From positions 103,676,501-103,740,500 of the forward strand of contig NC_134142.1 of the NCBI RefSeq assembly GCF_033958435.1: a DNA stretch of 64,000 nt. The letters are read 5' to 3'. A program made the position numbers and the translations under genes. This stretch comes from Carettochelys insculpta (Eukaryota > Chordata > Testudines > Carettochelyidae). Position 1 is the first letter of the stretch. Every line of letters starts with the position of its first letter. This document shows positions 1 through 11,886 of the stretch, in pieces. The notes under the pieces were generated by a model, which saw only the letters and a program-made list of their open reading frames with translations, had not been told where the DNA came from and did no database searches.

Positions 1-408
1 ATGCCAATCCTCAGCTACGTTTTTGGTCCTTTTGGGTAAATTAGAGCAGCTCTAAGATTGTATGATTCCCACAACATCCTCTCCTGTGGAATTTAAGTGA
101 CATGGAGGGCAGTGTTGGATTTCTTACTATATATTATGTTTGAAACTGAGACCATTTTTTTTCTACATGCATTGCTTGATACTTTTTTCTGAGCTTTGGT
201 GGTGGCCAATGCAATTTGTGTTTAATCTAGAAATCTGCCCTGTCTAGAATTCAGATGCATATTGTGTTTGTGAAAATTAACCTATATTACTTTGCATTAA
301 TATAATTGGGCCTATTACTTCAGGAACACAGAGGAGCACATCCGTCATTATATACTCAGCAATAATACATTTTACTGAGATATAACATTGGCTAAACAGG
401 CCAAGATC
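1..408. other. AT-rich unannotated flank
   Basis: AT-rich sequence before the first Harbinger element. I see no coding pattern, RNA gene or recognisable repeat in it. Confidence 0.4.
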
Positions 409-792
409 TAAGGCTGCATCTACACTACAGTTCAGTTTCGAAAGAACGTCTTTCAAAAGAGAACGTCGAAAGATGCTCTTTTGAAAAAGAGCATCCACTC
501 ACACCAGTGGTGATTGAAGTTTCAGTCCCTTCTTTCAAAAGGCCCCTAGCACAATTTTGAAAGAGAGTGTTCACACATGCCAGCCCGCTCTTTTGAAAGA
601 AAAGGGGGAGGAAGTACTATGGGCAGGGTCACATGGTTGACGAACCCTTCCGGAGCCGCCATTTGTTGTCCCCTTAAAGGGCCCCCGGACCTCAGACTCC
701 ACATGCCATTGCCCAGCAATCCTGTCCCCAGGCAGAGCAAGAGAGAGAGTGAGCGAGAGCAAGAGGCATCAGAGGTAGCATCCTGGTTCACC

Positions 793-1222
793 ATGGACCC
801 TGAGCAGCAACCCCCCTCCATTGCAGCCATGGCCAGCTCCCTGGCCGCTGTGCTGCAGTGGCTCCGGGTGGCCACCACAGTAGCCACCCTCCTGGAAGCC
901 ATCCTCAGGGCACAACACCCCCAGCCGGTCCCCCGGGTCATCCGCCGCCTGTGGAGCTTCCCTACAAGCAGCAACTGGTGGGACCGGCTGGTGCTGGAGG
1001 ACTGGGGTGATGACCAGTGGGATGACCAAGGGAACATTCATGGAGCTGTGCCATTGGCTCACCCCAGTCTTGCAGCACCAGGACACACACCTGAGGCTGG
1101 CGCTCCCCCTGCAGAAAAGGGTGGCCATTGCCCTATGGAAGCTGGCCACCCCGGACAGTTACTGATCCATTGGCCACCAGTTCGGGGTGGGCAAAGCCAC
1201 CGTCGGGGCTGTCCTCATCAAG
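793..1222 (+). pseudogene. Harbinger transposase, exon 1 only, broken
   Basis: The N-terminal exon of a HARBI1-type transposase. The start at 793 (MDPEQQ) matches the start of the better copy at 38106 (MDPQQQ). A conserved W-rich block (NWWDRLVLEDW) and the helix segment ending ATPDSY and GKATVGAVL are visible. A frameshift near 1017-1030 moves the reading frame, and an in-frame TGA follows the DSY motif near 1160. The exon ends at a good donor, AAG|GTAAGCC, at 1222/1223. After it the sequence passes through G-rich DNA to a possible poly(A) signal at 1437. I cannot find the DDE exon that should follow, so it was probably deleted. Confidence 0.75.
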
Positions 1223-1436
1223 GTAAGCCATGCCCAGCTCACACCTAGACTGCTTGTGGAGGCGGGGAGGGAGGCTGCCTGGCGATGGGCACCGTTGGGA
1301 GAAGGGCAGGCACCCCAGCAATAGGGGCGGGGATGGGGACAGGCACAGGCGGGCACACTCCCCCCCAACCCCTACACTGCACACACCCACCCACCCATCA
1401 GCACCCATGCATGCGGGACACAGGATAAACCATAAA

Positions 1437-1442
1437 AATAAA
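1437..1442 (+). promoter_or_regulatory. Possible polyadenylation signal AATAAA
   Basis: AATAAA lies downstream of the broken transposase exon, in the position where the other two Harbinger copies also have one after the transposase stop. Assigned by position and by comparison with 20044 and 39598. Confidence 0.4.
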
Positions 1443-1707
1443 TGTTTACTATAACGGAAAACTGTGCCCCTCATTATTCAGGGAGAACTATATACACGTG
1501 TTAGGGGAGGGTGAATGCGGAGAACTATATACAGGTGTGGGGGGAACTATTTCCATGGAAGGGGGAAGGGTGAATGGGGAGCTGGGGTGGGGACCCTCAC
1601 CCCTCCACGGGGCTTGATGGCTGGGAGCACTGTTGCCTGCACCCACCCCTTCCTACCCAGGTCCAGGGACTCCACTGGGGCTGGGCTGGGGCTGGCAGCA
1701 TAGGGAG

Positions 1708-3215
1708 TTAAGGGCACTGCTCAGGACCAGTACCCATGCCTGCGCTGGGCTTGGCACGGGGGGAGTGGGGAGCCAGGGGCTCGACCTCCACCTGGCTGGC
1801 CCTGGCCAGCAGGGTGTGGGCCAGGTGTACGAGGCTGGCTGGGGGGAGGGAGCAGGGCCTCAAGGTCAGCCTCCTCGCAGGGTGGTGGTGTGGGGGAGGC
1901 AGGGGGATGGGGGATTGGGGTGGGGGGGAAACACTGGGGGAGAAGGGACACACAGGCAACAGGGGCGTGGGGGATGGTGGAGAGGCGAAAGAAGGTGTGG
2001 GAGTGGCCCGCAATGGAGCAGCAGCGGCGGCCAGGTGGCTGACCACAGCCTGGGTGAGGGTGTCCAGGTTGGACACCAGCCGGTCCCATGCCTGCTGCTC
2101 CATGGCAAGCCACTCCCACACGACGCATGTCAGCTCCCTCAGGGCGGCCGAGTGGGCCGTGTCCCCTGCCTCCTCCTCCCCGTCCTGGTGGCATTAGTGG
2201 AGGGACCAGCAGTGGCCCTGTGTTGTCCCTGTCTGGGGCCTGGGCTGCTCCCCCTTGCCCTCCGTGGTCAGGCTCCCCGGACCCATTGTGGGGCTGGTCC
2301 AGCTGCTGGCTGCTGGAGTTGTGGAGACATAAGGGGAGCAGAACGGGCCATTAGTCCCAGTGAGGAACCCCCGGAACGCCCCCACTGCAGCCACCCCATC
2401 CCGGTGGTCCTGCAGGGACTACATTTGGGGTTCCCTGTCTGGGTTGCGGGAACGCTGGCTCTCCCCTGCCCCCCTTGGTCCCTCCGCAGCCTGGCAGCCT
2501 GTGGTACAGGCCCACATGGTCCTAAGTGCCACACATCGGCCCTGTGAGGCCAGGGCAGCAGGGCTGTCTGGCCTGCCCGTGCCGTGGGACTGATGTCCCA
2601 GTGGGTGGGCTGTAGCCACCCCGGGCGGGATTGTGTGTCTCCTCCCCCGGCCCCACGGCCACCAGCGTGCACAATACATACCTGTGGGTCCCTCCAGGGC
2701 CTCGGGCGAGGCATGATCTGAGGGGGCCAGGCTGGATGGGCCCGAGGAGACTTCGATGATGAGGGCCCCCTCACTTGAGCCCTCATCATTGCTGCTGGCC
2801 GGAATCCATTGTGGACGCCTGAAGGTGGCTGGAGGTCTGGGGCGGTCCTCCCCCTCGGTCCCTGTCTCCTCCTGCTTTGGCTCCATGGCGGGGGTCCACC
2901 GTGTTGGGGAACATGGCCGGGGGTCGTGCCTCCTTGGGCCCAAGGAAGCGGTCAGGAGCTTTAAAGTAGGGGCCTGAGCCTGACAGTGGGCCTGCTGGAG
3001 CTCCTTCACTTTGGACCTCACCTTGTCTGGGGTCCAGGAAGGGAGACCCCAGCCTGTGAGGCCCTTGGCGAGGCGTTCGAACGCAGGCACATTTCGGTGC
3101 TGGACCCCTGTCTGCTGCAGGATCTCCTCATCTGCCCAGAGGGCGAGGAGGTCCTGCAGCTCAGCGTCGGTCCAGGAGAGGGCCCGGCACTTGGGGGGCT
3201 GGCTCCCCTCCTAGG
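1708..3215 (-). pseudogene. Myb/SANT-like DNA-binding protein of Harbinger element 1, degenerate
   Basis: This is the companion protein gene of the transposon, on the strand opposite the transposase. The N-terminal part (about 3215-3010, minus strand) reads as a trihelix/Myb-SANT domain: SWTDAELQDLLALW, then AFERLAKGL, then DKVRSKVKELQQ. It aligns by eye with SWTEAEIQDLLGLW, AFARLAEGL and DHVRSKVKELRQ in the copy at 39799-41303. An acidic, proline-rich stretch follows, ending at a likely donor CAG|GTATG (about 2682). The C-terminal exon ends at 1708 and includes a helix with WLAMEQQAWDRL. Frames change between segments, so it is not a working gene. In Harbinger elements this protein binds the termini and helps bring the nuclease to DNA; that role is inferred here from the family. 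Confidence 0.7.
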
Positions 3216-3904
3216 AGGGCTCCCTGGTGTCCTTGGGGGGGCCCCTGGGGTGGACAGGGGTCAGGGGTGCTGGCCCTAGTGCCAGAGAGACTGGTAGGCG
3301 GGCTGGAGCGCCGCCCTTTGTGGATGGCTGTGCAGTAGTGTGGGTTCCCTGCTGTCTGCACGCTCTCAGCTTCCTGCCTCAGGGCTTCTGGGAGCCTGCG
3401 TCCTGAAACACGGCCACACTCTGGAGCATAGAGCTCTGCTTATGCTGTGAGTGGCGCTGCCGCCTGCCAGCTGATTGCGGCCCCGGAGGACCCGCTCTTT
3501 TGAACGAGTGGGTCATGGAGCACCTACACTTGCTCTCTTTCAAAATTGTCTTTCGAAAGAGGGCGCTTTCCCCATCCTGGGAGTGGAGGACCAACTTCAA
3601 AAGAACAGGGGAGTTCTTTCAAAGTTAATTTCGGAAGAGCGCCATGTCAGTGTAGACATTCTGTGGCTTCTTTCGAAAGAACTCGGTCTTCCAATCCTAA
3701 TTTCGAATGTAATTGCTAGTGTAGATACACCCTAACTGTTTTAGTGGCATATGCATTAAACCTGTACAACAGCTGGAAGCAGGTGGAAAGAATAACAAAA
3801 GGTTGATTTTCTTTTTGGTAGTTTGGGTTCTGTTGCCACATTTGAATGTTGCTCTTTTAAAGGCATTTGAAAGCACGCACCACACCTCATTCTATAGTAT
3901 AGAT

Positions 3905-4300
3905 CAGTGGTTCCCAACCATTTCAGTAACAAAGGCACTTTTCAATGAGACAAAAAATTCCATGGCACACCCACTCTTTTCAGCTGAATCAATTGCTTAT
4001 GAACATCACATTTACTATGGTTACAGTCTTACTAGAGAGGTTTGCAACATAGTAGTGCATACAACAACCTACACAAGGATCAAATGCATTAATGCAGGGG
4101 TCAGCAATCCCCAGGAAGGGTACCAAGAGAGGCACACAATCCGATTTTCATTGGCATGTGAGGTGAGAGCTCAGCCGCACCCTTCCTCTCTCATGCAGCC
4201 GGGGGCTTGCTCAAAGCCATGCTGCCAATGGAGTAACCAAAGACCAACTACCACCAGCCACCGCCTAAAAGGTAAAGCTCAGCATCTTTTTTCTTAATGA
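3905..4300. mobile_element. hAT-like element fragments
   Basis: The sequence from 3905 (CAGTGGTTCCCAACC) matches the consensus hAT terminal motif. A second hAT-like terminus, CAGGGGTCAGCAATCCC, begins near 4096, followed by the usual 'accaagagaggcacac' type interior. I could not find the matching right-hand TIRs or 8-bp duplications, so the right end given is arbitrary and these are probably truncated copies. Confidence 0.5.
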
Positions 4301-4779
4301 AGCTGTTGTAAGTAGGACTATTAGTGGCTTTAAAAAGTATCACCAGCAGTTGGACCTTAATAGAGGTAAACAGGTTACATTTTGGCACTCTGCCTCAGAA
4401 CGGTTTCTGACCTCTGCGTGAATGTTTCAAATCCACCACAGCCTACACCATCTTAGTGAGCACAGGCACATTTTTAATATCTGCTCAACATCATTCCAGG
4501 GATGTTGAGCAAACAATTAACCACTGAAATCAGGCTCCCCTCCCCAGAGGCCATTGGCACCAGAAGGCAGCATTTAAACTGCGTCCCAATGGCAATAGGT
4601 TCCCTCCCTCTCGCCCAGTAGGGAGTGGAGGTTGGCTCTCCGCCAGCTCATTCAGGCCAGGAAGCAGCATTTCAGCTGCCTCCTGGTGCAAAAAGGGTCC
4701 TGTGGGGTTAACAGTTCCCCAGCTGCTAGCAAGGATCGATCCTCTGGGTAGGGACAGCCAGAGGGCCAGGGCTTCACAG
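4301..4779. other. Unassigned GC-moderate sequence
   Basis: No gene or firm repeat family is recognised. The text resembles the interior of decayed DNA transposons, but I cannot assign it. Confidence 0.3.
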
Positions 4780-5058
4780 CCAGACCCTAGGTTCCCGGAG
4801 GTGCTGCTCTGGGGAGGTGAGGCTGCTGGCTGCTGGTTGGCAGCCTCCCCTCACCCCATTTCGAAGTGTGCAAGGTCCCTTCGAAAAGGGCCCCGTGTAG
4901 ATCAGCTGCACGCAATCAAAAGTGGCACTTTCATAGTGCCACGGCTGCCATTATGCTAATGAGGCGCCGCATATTCATTGCAGCGCTTCATTATAATATC
5001 TTGAAGTGTCTCATTGGCATCTCCCTTTCAAAAGGGGGGTGCTAGTGTAGACATAGCC
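4780..5058. mobile_element. Harbinger-type MITE fragment, right end
   Basis: It contains TTTCGAAG and CCTTCGAAAAGG half sites and ends in CTAGTGTAGACATAGCC, the reverse complement of the Harbinger-type start GGCTATGTCTACAC. The left end is not recognised, so this is probably a truncated or diverged copy. Its subterminal sequence differs from that of the 711-bp MITE family. Confidence 0.5.
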
Positions 5059-5090
5059 ATGGACAGACAGACACACAAACACTCATATTT

Positions 5091-5122
5091 TATATATATA
5101 CAGTGAGAGAGAGAGAGAGAGA
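5091..5122. repeat. (TA)n and (GA)n microsatellite
   Basis: A run of TA dinucleotides (5091-5100) is followed by an uninterrupted GA run (about 5104-5122). Confidence 0.9.
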
Positions 5123-6180
5123 TAGTATCAGCTTAAATGGCACTGACCACTGTCTGTTTCTTTTTGTGGTCTCGGAAGAAGGGTCCCAAAGAAATAATAA
5201 GAGGCTGACTAAAGACAGCTGTGTTTTACTTAGCTGATATTAGGTTTTCTCTGTGATTTCTCCCTTCTGTCACAACACCAGATTGTCCATTACACATATT
5301 CTCTGCATTACCCTATATTGTATATGTGAATCCAGTCTCTCAACACACAAAGTGTTTTCAGAGGCAGTGTGATTCAGGCACATTTCGACAGAGCTCTTGT
5401 GACAAGTTCCTGGTGAAAGCCTTTGAAGATTAAACAGACCCAAATAAAGATATGCCCAGCCATCCATTACCGAGAGGCATTCAAGAGAGCTTCATTTTAC
5501 TTCAACCATAAATTCCAGCAACTCTAAAACTACCAATCCTTCTGTCCCACAAGAGTTCGGAAATTCTTCTGTACAATTAGTCAAAGAGGATTTCACAGCC
5601 AAATGAGAATTGTATACAAGGACATGAAGCCCTATTAGCTTGGTCTCACCATTTTCTAGATAAAAGAGTCAAGAACTTCTTTTCAGCCATTGGTGGTGTG
5701 CCCGTTCTAACAGATAAGCTCTCAGATTTCTCAGGCCTGGTTTACCCATAGCTTTTCAAAAGCTTCTGCCTAGTCTTCAGGTCTGAAACACAAGGCTACC
5801 TAGGAAGAATAATGACAGTCATAGGCAAAGAGAGGGTCAGGTTTCTACTCCAGATGCTTTGTGGTGAGAGGTTCTGAAAGACTTCCTCCAACTCCATGCT
5901 TAACCTTTTCATGTGGAGAGCTAATTTCTGGTTACAGAAGTTGGGTATCTTCTTCAATTCAGGGTACTTGTGTTCTGACTGGAAAAAAAAGGGATGGTAA
6001 ACTTTTATCTGACACTTCTTTTTCCAAGAGAGCAATATTTAATCTGATATCTCAAGTCAAATCTGCTACTTTTTTCCTCTTTCTCATGGTAACACAGAGA
6101 GCAACATCAGCATAATTCAGCAGATGGCAATGGTAGCCATAAAGCATTGCTGGAGTTGGAGAAGGTGGAGGAAAGTGTTT
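5123..6180. other. Unannotated AT-rich sequence
   Basis: About 1 kb with no recognisable gene, repeat family or RNA. The open frames here are short and have no domain signature. Confidence 0.4.
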
Positions 6181-6182
6181 GT

Positions 6183-6893
6183 GGCTATGTTTACACGTGA
6201 AGCCAACATCGAAATAGCTTATTTCGATGTAGCAACATCGAAATAGGCTACTTCGATGAATAACGTCTACACGTCCTCCAGGGCTGGCAACGTCGATGTT
6301 CAACTTCGACGTTGCGCGGCACCACATCGAAATAGGTGCTGCGAGGGTATGTCTACACGCCAAAGTAGCACACATCGAAATAAGGGTGCCAGGCACAGCT
6401 GCAGACAGGGTCACAGGGCGGACTCAACAGCAAGCCGCTCCCTTAAAGGGCCCCTCCCAGACACAGTTGCACTAAACAACACAAGATCCACAGAGCCGAC
6501 AACTGGTTGCAGACCCTGTGCATGCAGCATGGATCCCCAGCTGCGGCAGCAGCAGCCAGAAGCCCTGGGCTAAGGGCTGCTGCCCACGGTGACCATAGAG
6601 CCCCGCAGGGGCTGGAGAGAGAGCATCTCTCAACCCCCCAGCTGATGGCCGCCATGGAGGACCCGGCAATTTCAACGTTGCGGGACGCTGATCGTCTACA
6701 CGGTCCCTACTTCGACGTTGAACGTCGAAGTAGGGCGCTATTCCGATCCCCTCATGAGGTTAGCGACTTCGACGTCTCACCACCTAAAGTCGAAGTTAAC
6801 TTCGAAATAGCGCCCGACGCATGTAGCCGCGACGGGTGCTATTTCGAAGTTAGTGCCGCTACTTCGAAGTAGCGTGCACGTGTAGACACAGCT
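6183..6893 (+). mobile_element. Harbinger MITE, 711 bp (copy A)
   Basis: The TIR starts GGCTATGTTTACACGTG; the right end reads GCACGTGTAGACACAGCT. A perfect 3-bp duplication TGT flanks it (6180-6182, 6894-6896). The left and right halves match the two ends of the 4-kb Harbinger at 37750-41738 in the same orientation, so this is an internal-deletion derivative. It carries repeated ATCGAAATAGC/GCTATTTCGAT motifs and a 31-bp palindrome (6705-6735). The remnant of the transposase start, MDPQLRQQQPEALG then stop, lies at 6529-6573. Confidence 0.9.
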
Positions 6894-6896
6894 TGT

Positions 6897-8656
6897 GTGA
6901 TGTAAAAAAGCTACACAAACCCTATCAGCTCAAAGCCTGAAGGAACAGCAGGATCACATTCTAAGAAATAATATTATATGTCAGAAACTAATGCCTTCTT
7001 TTTTTTAGGGTCTTATTCTGCTCCTGTGCCCCCAAATGTTCAGTGTAGTTTGTCCATTTTTAGAAGCAGAAGGAATACAAGATTGATCAAGAATTTGTAG
7101 ATAATTTTGATTATTTGACTTCATCTGCACCTGGGAAATACTAATCATGTTTCATTTTTCATGACTGTATCTGTTGATGAATTTCCAAAAGTCCTAGACT
7201 TTTTTTTAAATGAAAAGCTACAAGAGATAAAAATATATTTAGAAATTAGCATATAATAAAAGAATATATAGTTTCCATTGTACTATCTTTTAATTTTTAA
7301 TTACATTACCATTCTAAGCAGTGCTGAAAGTGGATTGAAAATAAAATGCTAGGGCAGTATAAATGGCTTACACTTTATGGGAAGTAGCCTATCTCAGTTA
7401 TTTAGAATTCAGCCAGGCAACATAATACAGATTAGTCATATGCAAATATTTGTATGAATGTTGAAGAGGCTATATACACAGTACCTACATTTTGGTTCCA
7501 ATGTTTTCATAAATGGTCAAAACCATTTTTCATTAACAAATGGTTATTTTAAATGTGTACAACCAAAGCCTCTTTGAAGTGATGAGTATAGTTGCTCATG
7601 ACACATCACACTATTCTTGCAGACTTCTTGGGCCTTCATTTTGTACATCACTATGTGGTGGCATTGATCTCCAGTGCAAATGTGAATTGAAGCAACGCGT
7701 GGGCACCAGGAAGGTTATGCACTAGGAATAGTCTTCAAAGAAAAGCTCTGTCTCTCCAGAGTACAAAATGAAAAAGCACCAGAGTGTGACATGGGAATGA
7801 ATGTATCAGAGGAGACATGGTGATCCTCAGCATGCAAATATGGTGCTCAACTACATGCTCCTTCTTTGGCTTGACCTTGACAGGCAAGGTAATAGTGGCT
7901 GGTAAAACAGTACTTTCATTACTGTGGGGCATGTGTCCCTTCTGTTCCTGGTTATGCTGATCGCTTTTTACCTTGTTCTTATACATGTTACAGTCTACAT
8001 CTGTACTGTGAAGGATCAAGCTCTGGGATTCCACTTCACTGAAAATGTAGCAGCTAGACATAATTTTAAAATAATGCAAGTGGATTTACACAGTAACTCT
8101 GTCCAGTTCGTTAAATCTCTTTGCTTCTCGTTTGTTGGTAGAGTTGAATTAATCTTCCTGAAAGCTTCCATAGTCTGCTTTGTAAGAAATGGAGCAGAAC
8201 TAATGCTATTGCTTCTGTCACACAACCTTGCCAAAAGCAGTTTTAGTGTACAGCAGTAAATTTTGGTATTGGCTATTTAATTCAACATTGTCATGTATAA
8301 TTAGCTGATGGAATATCTGCCTGAAGTGGGTAATTTTTAAAATCTGTTTAGATCTGAGAATATTTTTGTTTCTCTCCAGATATATATATTTAATTATCAC
8401 AGAATTATAGTATTTATAGAAACAGCTGAGAATGCTTGATAGTCAAAGGTGTTGACCATTCACAGCTTCTCTTGACTTTAGTCTGAAGTCTGGTTGGTCA
8501 TTGGTTTGGAAAATCAGGACCATTTGGTCTTTGATGACAGGGTTTGGATATTTATTTATCTGATTATACTGCATATTTATCCTGTCATAATTGTTCTAAA
8601 ATACAGTCCAATCTTTTCCAGTTTAGCAAGACATTGTCCTTTATTTTTAATTAGTC
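6897..8656. other. Unannotated AT-rich sequence
   Basis: About 1.8 kb of AT-rich sequence with no gene or firm repeat call. Frames on both strands around 7735-8259 are short and overlap each other, as expected by chance. Confidence 0.4.
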
Positions 8657-8659
8657 TAA

Positions 8660-9072
8660 GGCTATGGTTACACTATAGCACTCTGTCAACAGATGTCACT
8701 GTCGGGAGAGTTTTCCCAACAAAAGTTCTGTTGACAGAGTGCGGCCACACATAAAAGCCAATCGGGAGAGCGCTCAGCTCTGTTGACAAAACAGACGGAT
8801 TACCCAGCTGTTCTCTCGACAGAACAGGCACCTGGAAGCACAGCAGACAGGGCTGCCAATTGTTGTGGATGCCCTGTCTGTTGAAAGAAGGCCCCACTGA
8901 GCCACACAGCAGCAGTGTTATGCTTCAAAGATTGGAGGCAGAATGCTGCTGGCAAAAGTGCTGTGTTTTGTCCAGATACTGTTAACAAAATGCATTTGTC
9001 TGTGCACGCCCCATGAGTTTTGTTGACACAACTGGGGTTTTTCCAGCAAAACTTGGTAGTGTAACTGTAGCC
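8660..9072. mobile_element. Palindromic Harbinger-type MITE, 413 bp
   Basis: The ends are GGCTATGGTTACACTA on the left and TAGTGTAACTGTAGCC on the right, an imperfect inverted repeat. The interior is rich in CTGTTGACAGA-type motifs on both strands. The 3-bp flanks are TAA (left) and TAT (right), close to the canonical TWA target of PIF/Harbinger. No coding remnant is visible. Confidence 0.7.
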
Positions 9073-9074
9073 TA

Positions 9075-11886
9075 TGTGTTCATATTTGCCTCTCACTTTT
9101 TAGAGTTCACGAGGGAAGTTAGAAGGTAGCAGCAGAGTTAATTAGATTCCACAATAACTTGGTGTGAGAGATTTTGCTAAATGCTTTTTGAAAGTCCAAA
9201 CAAATATCAACAATTTTTATGTATGTACAGTTCTATGATATGCTCAAAAGGTTTTACAGAGAGGATCTACTTTCTGTTACAGAAGCCACTTTTACAGTAA
9301 GTTCATCTAGTTATTTCATATTTCTATTTTAATGATTGATTAAACCCATTTTTCTTGTCTTGACATATTTCAGGGCCAGAAACATTTGTACTATTAGTTG
9401 ATTAAGGGCTAGTTTTCCTCAGTCTATATATTCTTTCTTTAACATTATGTGAAGGTATGGGTGTCAAATTAGTTATAAGAAATCTTTTGAATTATTTTCT
9501 TAATGCAGAAGAATCAGCTTGAGAATTAGTCAAATGTTTTGAAAAATATTAATTTGCGGTGCAAAGGACTTCAAACAAAAAACATTCCTGGTTTATAAGA
9601 AGGCCTATAAACAAGCAGGTAAAATAGTTATTCTGTATTAACTGGGTAGTTAGATCATTTTAATAAACTTCAGCTTCAATCACTGAACATTTCTGCACAA
9701 AGGTGATAGCTGATAAATCTACACATTTTAATGTTGAAAGGCATAGGAACTATATTGTGAAGATACCTCTTTGCCTATCTTTTATCAGGTAGACAGAACA
9801 GACAAAATGTCTGTATTGTAGATATCATTTTCCAATTTGCCAGTGGCTTTTCTATGAGTTCCATCTTGTTTCTTAGATGCTGTAGTGCTAATTTCATGTG
9901 TTAGTATTTAAAATAATTTTAGATAGCTCTAGTCTAAGTTAAACAATTTTGTAATTGGAGTCTTTAATGAAATAACTTGATTATTCAGCTACTTCTGTGA
10001 TGTTCCACAAACTGTTGGGATGCCATCACCTTATAATAATGATATATAATATTTTTAAAGAGTGAGTATGTCCACTGATAGCCTAAAGATAAAGAAAGAA
10101 GTCACGGTGAGTGAGGCAGACAGGACCAGATCCAAGTTCTCCTGACTCCTTGTTTGAGGAATACTTCAGGACAAATTTGTCCACAGCTGGGGCACTCCCC
10201 AAGGTGATTGGGAGAAAGGACAACTTGCCATGTCTGTACAGCAAGACACTCTGGTCTGGTTATATTCTGGTAGAGGTCTTCAAGGCTCTGGGAAGGAGCC
10301 CTTCTCCTATGCACATAAGGAGCTCTAGTGGTGGCAACGGGCCTGTCCTGGTGAGCATCTAAGTTCCATCAGAGTAGAAGTTTGCTCCAAGATGGCTTCA
10401 CAGGGCAAGTGCTATCTCATAAGACTTCTCATTATTGCCTAGAATGATGTGATTTATAAAGACACACCTTGGTTTTTGCTATCTGTATCTGTCAACTTTT
10501 CCTCTCTTTCAAGATGGAAATAACCAACTCCTAGAATTCACAGGCCTGATTCTCTTTGACCACGTTTTTTAACAGACTCTTTTACTCTGACATTAAATGG
10601 ATGAAAATGTATAGTGGATGTAAATGTAATTCATGCCAACTTCAAGGTGTCTTTATATTGCATTAGTGTAAATGAGCATCCAATCCCCAAGTTTCATGGC
10701 TGTAGGGAAGCTGTGCCAACACTACACTGTACTTCAGTCTTGTGAAAATTTTATAATTGAGGAGAAGATTAGGCATGTTATTTTACTTTATATCACTGAA
10801 AGTCATAGTTAATTGGAAATTAAAACTCTGTAGCTTTAGATAGGCATGTTAAAATTAAGAAGTGGAGTAACTAGAAAATACAGCTTCTTGAAGCTAGAGG
10901 GCATAGGAGCCATAGAATGTCTGTATGTAGAATTTAGTTATCAAGATATTTGAGGCAGCCATTTGGAGTAATTTTCTATTGTTTTTATGCAACATGCCAC
11001 TCACCACTTAACATAATACCGTTCAGACTAATTCTGACTCCTTCCAAAGAATGGCTACTGAATATAGAAATATGTTTTTGAATGTTGATTACTTTTTTGC
11101 AGGGTTAGTCAAGATTAAAAAAAAGTAATTTGTGGAGAATTCAATCTAAATGGAGACCCTAATATATACCTAACTCAAAATACTACATACTTAAAAAGTT
11201 TGTGGTTTGTATTAACTAATGTTACTGAAGAAGCTATTTTATTAGTTTCAGAATCCACTCAAGAATTTTAGTAGGTTTTCATGTCCTTCAAATAAAAAAA
11301 AATACACCTTAGTGTAAATATTTTTAAATGAAAAAGCTAACACTTACCTGTCATATGAAAGATTAATGTATTTATAATGATACAAATTTTACCATCAGGT
11401 AGAATAACCGTTTATATATATGGTCTGTGTTTCTACAAAAAGGTTCATGATACTGACCATAAATGTTGCAAACAGCCATGTGAAATTTCTATTATTAAAG
11501 CCACACAAAATTCACTGAGTTTTGGATTCTTATGCCATGTTAATCAACTGGAGATTCATCAAAAAGTTTACTAAGAATCTTCATCTTTCAGGATGAAGTG
11601 GGACTGATGCAAAGCACAATTTCATGTTGAGATTTTGAGTTTATTTGAACTGTGTCGCTGAGTGAAATCCATGGAGTCTGAGCTCACAGGAACTGAAATG
11701 AAATAAAAGATTTTTACCAGTGATTAAAGCCAGAACTGCCACATTTCTCACACTTCTAATTGTAGTTATATGAGTGGCCCCTGATTTATTCTGAGCCAGT
11801 ACTCAGGATACTCTCAATTTCCATTTCAGGCAATAAGAACTATTGTGTGTATCTCAGGAAGAGATCAGAATTCAGTGTAGTTTAAA
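9075..11886. other. Unannotated AT-rich sequence with one GC-richer patch
   Basis: Mostly AT-rich DNA with no identifiable gene. A patch at about 10090-10370 is more GC-rich and open on the plus strand (10111-10362), but has no recognised domain, splice pattern or repeat identity. Confidence 0.4.

Larger units (their letters stand above)
412..3732 (+). mobile_element. PIF/Harbinger DNA transposon, degenerate copy (element 1)
   Basis: A 3.3-kb element bounded by TIRs that read GGCTGCATCTACAC on the left and, reverse complemented, GGGTGTATCTACAC on the right. It is flanked by a perfect 3-bp duplication TAA (409-411 and 3733-3735). The subterminal regions on both sides are full of TTTCGAAAGA-type palindromes and half sites. 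Inside are the 5' exon of a Harbinger transposase on the plus strand and a Myb/SANT-like gene on the minus strand, arranged tail to tail. Both genes carry frameshifts or stops and the catalytic exon of the transposase is not recognisable, so the copy is dead. Confidence 0.85.

Noticed and set aside
1633..2547. 304-codon plus-strand frame
   Set aside because: It lies antisense to the Myb/SANT gene of Harbinger element 1, is Gly/Pro-rich low complexity and has no domain; GC-rich shadow.
3803..4297. 164-codon plus-strand frame near the hAT termini
   Set aside because: It crosses two hAT-like ends and has no transposase motifs; a chance frame.
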